Source: an uncultured Desulfarculaceae bacterium
GTDB taxonomy: Bacteria; Desulfobacterota; Desulfarculia; Desulfarculales; Desulfarculaceae
Assembly (NCBI GenBank): GCA_937908275.1
Contig: CALERA010000189.1
Location: 1 to 13,595 of the forward strand
DNA: 13,595 nt
Direction of reading: 5' to 3'
Notes under the pieces: model-generated
Databases searched by the model: none
Told to the model about the DNA's origin: nothing
What the model saw: the letters and a program-made list of their open reading frames with translations, nothing else
Shown: piece by piece, positions 7,101-13,363 of the stretch
Numbering within the stretch: the stretch's first letter is position 1
How the letters are laid out: every line of letters starts with the position of its first letter
Program-made: the position numbers and the translations under genes

Positions 7101-8063
7101 ATGCCAGAGGAATTGCAGACCATCATCTTGGAGGCCTTGGACCAGGAAGACCCCAACGTGCTCAAGGCCGCCTGCCTGATGGCCGGCGCGCTGAAACTGC
7201 CCCAGGCCGAGCGCGGCCTGCTCAAGGCCCTGGCCCACAAGGCCTGGCCGGTGCGGGCCGAGGCGGCCAAGGGCCTGGGACGACTGGGCTCCAAGGGCGC
7301 GGTTCCCTACCTGCGCCGGCTGCTGAAAGCCACCGACGCCGACCTGCGCCAGAAGCTCCTGGCCGCCGCCGCCGACCAGTCCAAGACCACCGCCGATCCC
7401 GGGCCGGACGAGCAGCCGGCCGAGGTCAAGCGGGCCGCGGCCGTGGCCCTGAACCAGATCGAGCCCGGCATCACCGAGGAGGCGCTGCTGGCCGCCCTGG
7501 GCGCGGACCAGCCGGCCCTGGTCAACGCGGCCATGGTGGGCCTGGCCAACCTGGAGTCCGAGTCCGGCCGGGCGCGCATGGTGGAGTTGCTCAGCCACGC
7601 CGAGCCGGCGGTGCGCCGCACCGCCGCCGCCTGCCTGGGCCGCCTGCGCGAGACCACGGCGGTGGAGGGTCTGCTGGCCCTCCTGGACGATGTGGACGCC
7701 GAAGTGCGCCGCGAGGCGGTCATCGCCCTGAACCACATCAAGGACCGCCGGGCCCTGGGTCCGCTCTCGGACCGCATGGCCGATGCCGACGCCGAGGTGC
7801 GCCGGGTGGCGGCCATCGCCCTGGGCAACACCAAGAGCCGCGAGGAGGGCATGCGCGCCGCCCTGGCCAAGGGCCTGACCGACCGCGAGCCCAAGGTGCG
7901 CCTGGCCTGCCTGAGCGCCCTGGCCAACCTGCGGGCGGCCGAGGCCCTGGAGGGCAGCGCGGCCCTGCTGCGCGACACCCATGAGGCGGTGGCCCGCCAG
8001 GCCGCGGTCACGGTCCAGGTCCTGGCCTTGGCCAAGGAGCGCCCGGACTACGAGGGCGACTAG
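7101..8063 (+). CDS. HEAT-repeat (PBS-lyase-type) protein
   Basis: The 320-aa protein is built almost wholly of helical HEAT repeats of about 30 residues, roughly eight to nine units. The clearest run AEVRREAVIALNHI (200-213), AEVRRVAAIALGNT (231-244) and PKVRLACLSALANL (264-277); earlier units begin near 49, 108, 138 and 168. A short polar, probably flexible insert occupies about 92-106. There is no signal peptide, membrane segment or catalytic motif, so it is probably a cytosolic scaffold or protein-binding adaptor. The ATG at 7101 is preferred over the in-frame ATG at 7089, because GGAGG lies at the right distance before 7101 and inside the longer version. It is flanked by its own promoter candidate and by a downstream structured segment with a terminator. 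The partner is unknown; similarity to phycobilin lyases reflects the repeat fold only. Confidence 0.88.
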   Translation: MPEELQTIILEALDQEDPNVLKAACLMAGALKLPQAERGLLKALAHKAWPVRAEAAKGLGRLGSKGAVPYLRRLLKATDADLRQKLLAAAADQSKTTADPGPDEQPAEVKRAAAVALNQIEPGITEEALLAALGADQPALVNAAMVGLANLESESGRARMVELLSHAEPAVRRTAAACLGRLRETTAVEGLLALLDDVDAEVRREAVIALNHIKDRRALGPLSDRMADADAEVRRVAAIALGNTKSREEGMRAALAKGLTDREPKVRLACLSALANLRAAEALEGSAALLRDTHEAVARQAAVTVQVLALAKERPDYEGD

Positions 8064-8081
8064 GCCTGGAAGTTACGGTAA

Positions 8082-8161
8082 TCGTAGGCTGGGTTGCCGA
8101 AAGCTCGCGGACCCCGGGTCTGGTCAGGCGCAATTTAGCCCAAAAACGTGGTGCGTTACGA
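8082..8161 (+). ncRNA. Candidate structured RNA or attenuator leader
   Basis: The gap after the HEAT-repeat gene folds unusually well on the plus strand. GGCTGGGTTGC (8087-8097) pairs along all 11 bases with GCAATTTAGCC (8130-8140), using three consecutive G-U wobbles, which favours pairing in RNA over a DNA palindrome. Directly outside, TCGTA (8082-8086) pairs with TACGA (8157-8161), leaving a 16-base bulge. Inside is a small hairpin, GGACC (8109-8113) with GGTCT (8117-8121). A terminator hairpin follows immediately. TAGCCC occurs both in the helix (8136-8141) and in the left terminator arm (8163-8168), so the two compete for GGGCTA (8178-8183), as in an attenuator. I do not recognise the family. 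It may be the 3' end of the upstream mRNA, a small RNA, or a leader of the gene at 8227. Confidence 0.35.
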
Positions 8162-8184
8162 ATAGCCCGCTTCGGCGGGCTATT
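8161..8184 (+). terminator. Hairpin terminator with TTCG tetraloop
   Basis: A perfect 10-bp stem, AATAGCCCGC (8161-8170) with GCGGGCTATT (8175-8184), closes on the very stable tetraloop TTCG. The T run is short (the ATTT at its 3' end lies mostly in the stem), so termination may be partial. It lies about 100 bases after the HEAT-repeat gene and 42 bases before the next gene. Confidence 0.65.
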
Positions 8185-8226
8185 TGCATGGACATGGCCG
8201 CGGTCCTTTAGGGGGGAAGTCCGGCC

Positions 8227-8643
8227 GTGCCTTGGTTGCCTGCTCCGGCAATAGTGCTGCTGTGCTTTGCGTCCGGCTGCGCCATGGTGCAGCCCGCGCC
8301 GCCCTCCTGCGCCATGCCCTTCGTCCATCCCGGACCGATCCACAGCCCCGGCCTGGGGATCGCTCCCTGGTGGCTGGCCGGGGGCCTGCTGCTGGGTTTT
8401 TCCGCGGCCTGGCTCTGGCGGCGCTGGCGGCTGGCCCGGGCCCTGGCCCAGCCCGGGGGATTGCTCCTGCCCGGGGAGGTGGGGCGGGTCCGGACCGCCC
8501 TGGGCCTGATCGAGGACCTGGTGCTGACCTGGCAGGAGCGGGCGCTGTGGGCGGGGCCGGCCGGACCGGCCCCGGAAAGAGATACGGCCGCCCCCGCCAG
8601 CGGAATCCGGGCGAGGGCGGCCGAACCAGACGAAAGGATTTAG
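8227..8643 (+). CDS. Small putative lipoprotein or membrane protein
   Basis: The 138-aa hypothetical protein starts at GTG, seven bases after a GGGGGGAAG ribosome binding site. Its N-terminus is a short hydrophobic stretch ending in ASGC, a plausible lipobox with Cys18. A second hydrophobic segment (about 48-63, rich in Trp, Leu and Gly) is followed by the basic WRRWRLARA, as expected for a membrane helix with a cytoplasmic C-terminus. The remainder has one probable amphipathic helix (about 83-107) and a Pro/Ala-rich tail. Codon third positions are mostly G or C, which supports coding. An in-frame ATG at 8284 would remove the lipobox and leave a single-helix protein. The stop overlaps the stop of the convergent FAD-enzyme gene by four bases. 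No family recognised. Confidence 0.6.
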   Translation: MPWLPAPAIVLLCFASGCAMVQPAPPSCAMPFVHPGPIHSPGLGIAPWWLAGGLLLGFSAAWLWRRWRLARALAQPGGLLLPGEVGRVRTALGLIEDLVLTWQERALWAGPAGPAPERDTAAPASGIRARAAEPDERI

Positions 8644-11225
8644 GCCAGGCGGCCGGCCACCAACTCGGTGATGTCCATCACCTTGATCTTGCCGACTTTT
8701 TCCTTGCGGGCACGGGCGGCGGCCTGGTTCAGGGAGTTCTTGCAGCTGGGGCAGGCGCTGACCAGCAGCTCGGCCCCGGAGGCGATGGCGGCCTTGACCC
8801 GCTCGAAGGCGATGTCGCCCCCCAGGGGGTTGTCAAAGGCCTTGACCCCGCCGCCGCCGCCGCAACACTTGGCCAGGGAGCGGTTCTGGGCGAACTCCAG
8901 CAGCTCCACCCCGGGCAGACCCTTGATCACGTTGCGGGGCGGCTCGTACATGCCCAGGTGGCGGCCCAGGTCGCAGGGATCGTGGTAGATCACCTTCACC
9001 GGCTCGGCCTCGGACTTGAAGCCCAGCTGGCCCTCGGCCATCAGCCGCTCCATCAGGGTCACCACGTGCTCGGGGGTGTAGCCGTCCTTATGCCCGTGGT
9101 GGGGATAGACGTCGGCAAAGGTCTTGTGGCAGCCGGCGCAGGTGGTCAGGAGGGTCTCGGCCCCCACCTGCTTGAACTTCTTCAGGTTATCCTCGGCCAC
9201 CTTGTCAAAGGTGTCCATGTCGCCCACCAGGTAGGCCAGGTAGCCGCAGCAGGACTCCTCGCTGCCCAGGGTGGTGAAGTCGATGCCGGCGGCGGCCAGG
9301 ATCTTCATCACGCTGGGGATGATCTTCACGTCCTGATAGGAGGCGCTGCAACCCAGGTGCAACAGGGTCCGGGCCTGGGGCTTGGGGGTGAAGTCGGCCG
9401 GATAGCTGTCGGTGCGCTTGTCCTTGGCCTGGCTGAAGGGGTTGCCCAGCTCCAGCATGTCGCTCATCAGCTTCTTGAAGATCTCGGGCAGGAAGCCCAG
9501 GCGCACCAGGCGCTCGCGGGCGGCCTGCACGATGGCGGCCACGTTGACCTGGGCCGGGCAGGTGTACTTGCAGTTCAGGCACATCATGCACTGGTACAGG
9601 CGCTCGGCCATCTCGGGGCTGGGCTCGGCCTTGCCGGTCAGGAGGCTGAAGGCGTAGGTCACCCGGCCCCGGGCGTTCAGGCCCTCCAGGTCGGTCTGGG
9701 CGTAGGTGGGGCAGCCCAGGCGGCAGAAGCCGCACTGGATGCAGGCCAGGATCTCGTCGTCCACCCCGCCGAAGCTCTGCACCCCGGCCGCGCCCTCGCG
9801 CAGGGGGGTGAAGCCGCTCTCGGCGTAGACGTCGTCGATGGAGCCCCTGAGGCCCAGCTTGCCGGGGTTCAGGATGCCGGCCGGGTCCAGGGCGTCCTTG
9901 ATGGCCTGCATCACCTCGATGCCCACCGGCCCCAGCTCGCGGTCGATGTAGGGGCTCTTGGCCATGCCCAGGCCGTGCTCGGCGCTCATGGTGCCTTCCA
10001 TGGCCGCCGTGACCTCCACCAGCTCCCAGGCGATCTTCTTGACCGCCTCCCACTCCTCCTGCTTCTTCACGTCCATGATGAAGGTGGCGTGCAGGTTGCC
10101 GTCGCCGATGTGGCCGAAGGTGGCGATGCCAAAGCCGTACTTGTCGCCGATGGCCTGGATCTGGGCGATGGTCTCGGGGATCTTGGTCAGGGGCACCCCG
10201 AAGTCCTCCATCAGGGGCACCAGGCGATAGCCGGGCTTCAGGCGGCTCATGGCCGGCACCAGCTTGTGGCGCGCCTCCCAGAGCGGGGCCTTCTCGGCCG
10301 GGTCGTCGGTCCAGCGCTTGGCCAGGGCCCCGTGGCGGTCGCAGGCTGCGTTGACCTGGACCACGTAGTCCTCCACCGCCGCGCGGTGGCCGTCCAGCTC
10401 CAGCATCAGCATGCAGCCCACGCCCTGGGGCGCCTTCAGGCCGGCGAATTTCTCCAGCACCGCCAGGGAGACGTTGTCCAGGATCTCGCAGGTGGCGATG
10501 GGAATCCCGCTGGTCAGCATCTCGGTGACGGTGGCCCCGGCGCTGGGCACGTCCGGGAACTCCAGGCGGGCGCTGATGTTGTATTCGGGCAGGGGCAGGA
10601 TCTTGAGCGTGGCCTCGGTGATCACCCCCAGGGTGCCCTCGCTGCGGCAGAAGAGCCGGGTCAGGTCGTAGCCGCTGCTGGACTTGGGCGCGCGGGTGCC
10701 GGTCTTGAGCACCCGGCCGTCGCTGAGCACCACGGTCAGGCCCATCACGAAGTCCTGGGTGGTGCCGTACTTCACCGCCCGGATGCCGCTGGCGTTGGTG
10801 TTGATCATGCCGCCGATGGTGGCGATGGCCGCCGAGCCGGGATCGGGGGGGAAGAAGAACTTCTCCCCGGCCAGGCGGGCGTTCAGGGCCCCGCAGAGCA
10901 GGCCCGGCTGCACCCGGACGTAGTGGTCCGGCAGGTTGACCTCCAGCACCTGGTTCATGCGGATCAGGTTCAGGAGCACCCCGCCTTGGGGGCAGAGCAC
11001 CGCCCCGGTGACGCTGGTGCCGCCGCCCCGGGGGATCACCGGGGTCTTGGTCTCCTGGCAGACCCGCAGCACCGCGGCCACTTCCTCGGTGCTGCTGGCG
11101 AAGACCACCATGTCCGGCGGCCCCATGTGCACGCTCATGTCCCGGGCGTAGCCCAGACAATCCACCGGGTTGGTGACCACGTTGCGCTCGCCGACGATCT
11201 CGGCCAACCTGGCGCTAAGCTCCAT
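8640..11225 (-). CDS. FAD-linked oxidase fused to HdrD-like Fe-S module
   Basis: The 861-aa protein joins two enzymes. Residues 1-460 form a VAO/GlcD-type flavoprotein: FAD-binding TPVIPRGGGTSVTGA (61-75), then the FAD-oxidase C domain with FGHIGDGNLH (370-379) and EHGLG (416-420), the metal/substrate histidine motifs of D-2-hydroxyacid dehydrogenases. Residues 490-861 are HdrD- or GlcF-like. They hold two 4Fe-4S motifs (Cys495/498/501/505 and 546/549/552/556) and two CCG domains (Cys626, 659-660, 696/699; Cys751, 787-788, 825/828). It probably oxidises a D-2-hydroxyacid such as lactate, glycolate or 2-hydroxyglutarate and passes electrons through clusters to a quinone, ETF or thiol acceptor. 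No signal peptide, so cytoplasmic. Start chosen at the ATG with GGAGGGAG upstream, although the frame is open to 11315. It shares strand with the hdr/gcvH operon, but a terminator and structured gap separate them. Confidence 0.93.
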   Translation of the reverse strand: MELSARLAEIVGERNVVTNPVDCLGYARDMSVHMGPPDMVVFASSTEEVAAVLRVCQETKTPVIPRGGGTSVTGAVLCPQGGVLLNLIRMNQVLEVNLPDHYVRVQPGLLCGALNARLAGEKFFFPPDPGSAAIATIGGMINTNASGIRAVKYGTTQDFVMGLTVVLSDGRVLKTGTRAPKSSSGYDLTRLFCRSEGTLGVITEATLKILPLPEYNISARLEFPDVPSAGATVTEMLTSGIPIATCEILDNVSLAVLEKFAGLKAPQGVGCMLMLELDGHRAAVEDYVVQVNAACDRHGALAKRWTDDPAEKAPLWEARHKLVPAMSRLKPGYRLVPLMEDFGVPLTKIPETIAQIQAIGDKYGFGIATFGHIGDGNLHATFIMDVKKQEEWEAVKKIAWELVEVTAAMEGTMSAEHGLGMAKSPYIDRELGPVGIEVMQAIKDALDPAGILNPGKLGLRGSIDDVYAESGFTPLREGAAGVQSFGGVDDEILACIQCGFCRLGCPTYAQTDLEGLNARGRVTYAFSLLTGKAEPSPEMAERLYQCMMCLNCKYTCPAQVNVAAIVQAARERLVRLGFLPEIFKKLMSDMLELGNPFSQAKDKRTDSYPADFTPKPQARTLLHLGCSASYQDVKIIPSVMKILAAAGIDFTTLGSEESCCGYLAYLVGDMDTFDKVAEDNLKKFKQVGAETLLTTCAGCHKTFADVYPHHGHKDGYTPEHVVTLMERLMAEGQLGFKSEAEPVKVIYHDPCDLGRHLGMYEPPRNVIKGLPGVELLEFAQNRSLAKCCGGGGGVKAFDNPLGGDIAFERVKAAIASGAELLVSACPSCKNSLNQAAARARKEKVGKIKVMDITELVAGRLA

Positions 11226-11242
11226 CGTTCTCCCTCCTGCCG

Positions 11243-11258
11243 GGCCCCCCGGGGGGCC
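11243..11258. repeat. 16-base perfect G/C palindrome in the FAD-enzyme leader
   Basis: GGCCCCCCGGGGGGCC is a perfect palindrome lying between the terminator T tract and the ribosome binding site of the minus-strand FAD enzyme. It could be an operator or a leader hairpin close to the ribosome binding site. Function is not evident. Confidence 0.45.
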
Positions 11259-11264
11259 GCCACC

Positions 11265-11293
11265 AAAAAAACAGGGGAGGGTCGCCCCTCCCC
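11265..11293 (-). terminator. Intrinsic terminator with T7 tract, minus strand
   Basis: On the minus strand an 8-bp perfect stem, GGGGAGGG with CCCTCCCC, closes on the loop GCGA (a GNRA-type tetraloop). TG and seven T follow (A run at 11265-11271 on plus). It is well formed. It either ends the MvhD-HdrC-HdrB-GcvH operon, or, since its T tract lies only 39 bases before the FAD-enzyme start codon, works as an attenuator in that gene's leader. Confidence 0.85.
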
Positions 11294-11301
11294 CGCTCAC
11301 T

Positions 11302-11341
11302 GGACCGCGCGCCAATAATAATAAACGCCCGCGCGCGGTCC
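11302..11341. repeat. 11-bp perfect inverted repeat around an AT-rich loop
   Basis: GGACCGCGCGC (11302-11312) and GCGCGCGGTCC (11331-11341) are perfect inverted repeats separated by 18 bases containing AATAATAATAAA, a striking AT-rich island in this GC-rich sequence. It sits eight bases upstream of the terminator stem in the minus-strand direction. It may be an operator or an extra leader hairpin; in the minus strand the loop contains TATTAT, which resembles a -10 box. Confidence 0.5.
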
Positions 11342-11455
11342 GCCACCCAGTGTCATGCGACGATGATTCCCCGACATGCTTCCCTTTCCGCCCTTGGGCT
11401 GGCGGCCGGGATCCTTCCCGCCGCCCCGGGGTCCTGTCATCTGGAACCGGCCATC

Positions 11456-11474
11456 GCGATCGCCCTGCGATCGC
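11456..11474. repeat. Two GCGATCGC palindromes 11 bp apart
   Basis: The octamer GCGATCGC occurs at 11456-11463 and again at 11467-11474, so equivalent positions are 11 bp apart, about one helical turn. It lies about 55 bases downstream of the gcvH-like stop codon. The octamer is identical to the cyanobacterial HIP1 sequence, but there is no sign of cyanobacterial origin. The spacing would suit a DNA-binding dimer pair; function unknown. Confidence 0.45.
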
Positions 11475-11529
11475 CGCCGCACGACACCGACTCTGGGCAA
11501 GATAGAGACGTCACGCTCCCGCCAGGGCC

Positions 11530-11958
11530 TCAGGCCTGCTCGGCCTCCACCTTGGCGATCTCGGCCTCGACCCAGGCCTGGTAGGCCGCGCCCTGCATCA
11601 GGTTCTTCAACTCGGCCTCCAGGTTGGCCGGCTTGATCTTGGCGATCCAGCCCTGGCCATAGCAGTCCTGGTTGATCAGCTCCGGCTCGTCCTCCAGGGC
11701 CTCGTTGCCAAGGGCGATCTCGCCGCCGACCACCGCGTAGGTGCGGCCCACCCACTTGCCGCTCTCGATGGAGCCGAAGGGCTTGCCCTGGCTGACCGCG
11801 TCGCCCTCGGAGGGCACGTCCACGAAGGTGATCTCCCCGGCCATCTTCTGGGTCAGGTCGGTGGTGCCCATCACCACCAGGCCACCCTCCACCCGGGCCC
11901 AGAAGTGGTTGGCGTCGTAGTACAGATCGTCGGGGAACTGGTAACCCTTGACCTCCAT
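11530..11958 (-). CDS. gcvH: GcvH-like lipoyl-carrier protein in an hdr operon
   Basis: The 142-aa product has the length and order of the glycine cleavage H protein. An N-terminal beta domain (about 10-50, MAGEITFVDVPSEGDAVSQG at 39-58) leads to the lipoylation hairpin, and a C-terminal helix ends in AYQAWVEAE. The lipoyl lysine is Lys68 in IESGKWVGRTYAV. The usual ESVKA(A/S)S context is changed: Gly for Val before the Lys and Trp for Ala after it. The loop usually containing PYGxGW reads CYGQGW, placing Cys99 where Pro is common. It starts 31 bases after hdrB with an AAGGAG site, and no glycine-cleavage P, T or L gene is visible. It may therefore be a dedicated lipoyl dithiol carrier for the Hdr complex, comparable to LbpA of sHdr systems; ordinary H protein remains possible. 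Confidence 0.87.
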   Translation of the reverse strand: MEVKGYQFPDDLYYDANHFWARVEGGLVVMGTTDLTQKMAGEITFVDVPSEGDAVSQGKPFGSIESGKWVGRTYAVVGGEIALGNEALEDEPELINQDCYGQGWIAKIKPANLEAELKNLMQGAAYQAWVEAEIAKVEAEQA

Positions 11959-11989
11959 CTCGTCTCTCCTTGTGGCGGTTAGGCGGCTG

Positions 11990-12862
11990 TCACTTGAAAG
12001 CTTCCAAGAGCTCCTTGGGCTTGATCCGGTTGAGCTTGAAACCCAGCTCGTCGGGTTTGAAACCCAGGGCCAGGCCCAGTATCTGGGTGAGATACACCAC
12101 CGGCACCTTGATTTCCAGCTCCAGGCGCTTGGCGATGGCCTTTTGCTGGCCCTCGAACATCACGTTGCAGAAGGGGCAGACCACCGCCATGGCCGTCACC
12201 CCGGCCGCGGTCAACTCCCCCAGCTTGCCCCCGGCCATGCGCCCGGCCAGGTCCTCGTCCGCCCCCAGCACCCCGCCGCCGCAGCAGTCCTTGAGCCGGG
12301 CGTAGTCCAGGGACTTCGCGCCGCTGACCTCGATCAGCCGGGCCAGGCTCCGGGGGTCCTCGGGATCGTCCAGCCCGCCCATCACCCGGCTGGGCTTCAG
12401 AAAATGGCAGCCATAGTGCGGCGCGAAGGTGAACTCGCTCAGCGGCCGGACCACCTTTTGCGCGATGGCCTCCAGGCCGACCTCCTCCAGGAGGAAGCGG
12501 GCCAGATGGCGCACCTTGACTCCCGGCTGGTAGGTCAGGCCCAGCGGGCCCAGCTCGGCCTGCACCTCGGCCCGGGCCGCCGGGTCGTGGTCCAGGTGGT
12601 GGGCGGCCTCGGTCAGGGTCCCGGCGCAGGCCGAGCAGAGCGGCACCAGGGGCAGGCCGGTGGCCGCGGCCTGGGCCAGGGCCCGGGCGGCCAGGACCAG
12701 GGCCGCGCGCTGGTCGCCGGATTTCAGGGGATAGCCGCAACAGCCCAGCTCCGGCAGGTCGACCAGCTTCACCCCCAGGGCCTCGGCCACCTTGCGGGCG
12801 CTGACCTCGTAGTTGAGGTTGCGCACCGGCACCGTGCAGCCCAGGAAGACCAGCGCCTCCAT
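11990..12862 (-). CDS. hdrB: HdrB-like heterodisulfide reductase subunit
   Basis: The 290-aa protein has two complete CCG domains, as in HdrB, which carries the non-cubane 4Fe-4S clusters at which disulfides are reduced. The first uses Cys9, Cys41-Cys42-Gly43 and Cys76/Cys79; the second Cys152, Cys193-Cys194-Gly195 and Cys229/Cys232. Both look intact, so it should be catalytically competent. The N-terminus VFLGCTVPVRNLNYE (5-19) is typical of the family. Its ATG shares one base with the hdrC stop (TGATG), indicating translational coupling. A longer frame is open upstream but would run through hdrC. Expected in a cytoplasmic complex with HdrC and, through the MvhD-like protein, HdrA. The natural substrate in bacteria lacking CoM/CoB is not known; the lipoyl protein encoded next is one candidate. 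A short LGFK duplication lies near the C-terminus. Confidence 0.93.
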   Translation of the reverse strand: MEALVFLGCTVPVRNLNYEVSARKVAEALGVKLVDLPELGCCGYPLKSGDQRAALVLAARALAQAAATGLPLVPLCSACAGTLTEAAHHLDHDPAARAEVQAELGPLGLTYQPGVKVRHLARFLLEEVGLEAIAQKVVRPLSEFTFAPHYGCHFLKPSRVMGGLDDPEDPRSLARLIEVSGAKSLDYARLKDCCGGGVLGADEDLAGRMAGGKLGELTAAGVTAMAVVCPFCNVMFEGQQKAIAKRLELEIKVPVVYLTQILGLALGFKPDELGFKLNRIKPKELLEAFK

Positions 12863-13359
12863 CAGGCCCCCTCCCCCGGCGCGGGGCCGGACTCGGGCGC
12901 GAGGCCCAGGATGGTCTGAAAGTCCCCGGGAGACTCGCTCACCGGCGGCAGGCCCAACTCGGCCCGCTTGTTGTTCTCGAACTCGGTCACCTCCAACAAC
13001 CGGCCGTGGGCGGCCAGTTGCTTGGCGATGGCCTTCTGGCTGGGCGGGGCGTAACCCGCCCGGCAGGCCAGGTTGCGGATGGCGGTGACCACCTCCGAGA
13101 AGCGCACGTCCTGGGGGCAGACCTCGGCGCAGCCGTGGCAGGCCGAGCAGAGCCAGATCAGGGGCGAGGCCAGCACCTGCTCCCGGTCGCCCAGCAGGGC
13201 CAGGCGGATCAGGCGGCGGGGGTCGTACTCCGGCACCAGGGCCCCCACCGGGCAACGGGCCGAACAGGCCGCGCAGGAGAAGCAGGCCTTGAGGCCCTCC
13301 CCGCCGGGCTCGGCCGCGATTGCGAACTTCAGGCCGGGATCGCAGTCGTTCAAGCGCAT
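12862..13359 (-). CDS. hdrC: HdrC-like 4Fe-4S subunit
   Basis: The 165-aa ferredoxin-like protein carries two standard 4Fe-4S motifs: Cys26-x2-Cys29-x2-Cys32-x3-Cys36 followed by Pro, and Cys71-x2-Cys74-x2-Cys77-x3-Cys81 followed by Pro. This is the HdrC arrangement, passing electrons between HdrA flavin/clusters and the HdrB active site. After about residue 85 comes a helical region, then a Pro/Gly/Ala-rich tail. The start has a GGGGGGAG ribosome binding site that overlaps the end of the preceding gene; the gap to it is four bases, and the stop overlaps the hdrB start. This tight packing argues for one complex. Length is normal for HdrC. No transmembrane segment, so the complex should be soluble, unlike membrane-bound HdrE or DsrM types. 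Confidence 0.92.
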   Translation of the reverse strand: MRLNDCDPGLKFAIAAEPGGEGLKACFSCAACSARCPVGALVPEYDPRRLIRLALLGDREQVLASPLIWLCSACHGCAEVCPQDVRFSEVVTAIRNLACRAGYAPPSQKAIAKQLAAHGRLLEVTEFENNKRAELGLPPVSESPGDFQTILGLAPESGPAPGEGA

Positions 13360-13363
13360 GGCG

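Larger units (their letters stand above)
11226..11529. other. Non-coding gap between the gcvH-like gene and the FAD enzyme
   Basis: These 304 bases hold no convincing gene. Reading in the minus-strand direction there are two GCGATCGC palindromes, about 115 bases with nothing recognised, an inverted repeat with an AT-rich loop, an intrinsic terminator, a G/C palindrome and the ribosome binding site of the FAD enzyme. No promoter with both boxes could be recognised on the minus strand. TATTAT at 11318-11323 (minus) resembles a -10 but lacks a -35 at the right distance. Confidence 0.6.

Noticed and set aside
8064..8184. SRP RNA, c-di-GMP riboswitch or tRNA in this gap
   Set aside because: The conserved cores of these families, as far as I can recall them, are not present; only generic structure can be supported.
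8184..11318. A 1044-codon plus-strand open frame opposite the FAD enzyme
   Set aside because: It is antisense to a gene with complete FAD and Fe-S motifs. Its translation is a low-complexity Gly/His/Leu/Gln/Ala mix with no recognisable domain, as expected from the opposite strand of a GC-rich gene.
11363..11584. Possible small plus-strand gene in the gap before the FAD enzyme
   Set aside because: No ribosome binding site, it runs into the gcvH-like gene on the opposite strand, and its translation shows no recognisable feature.
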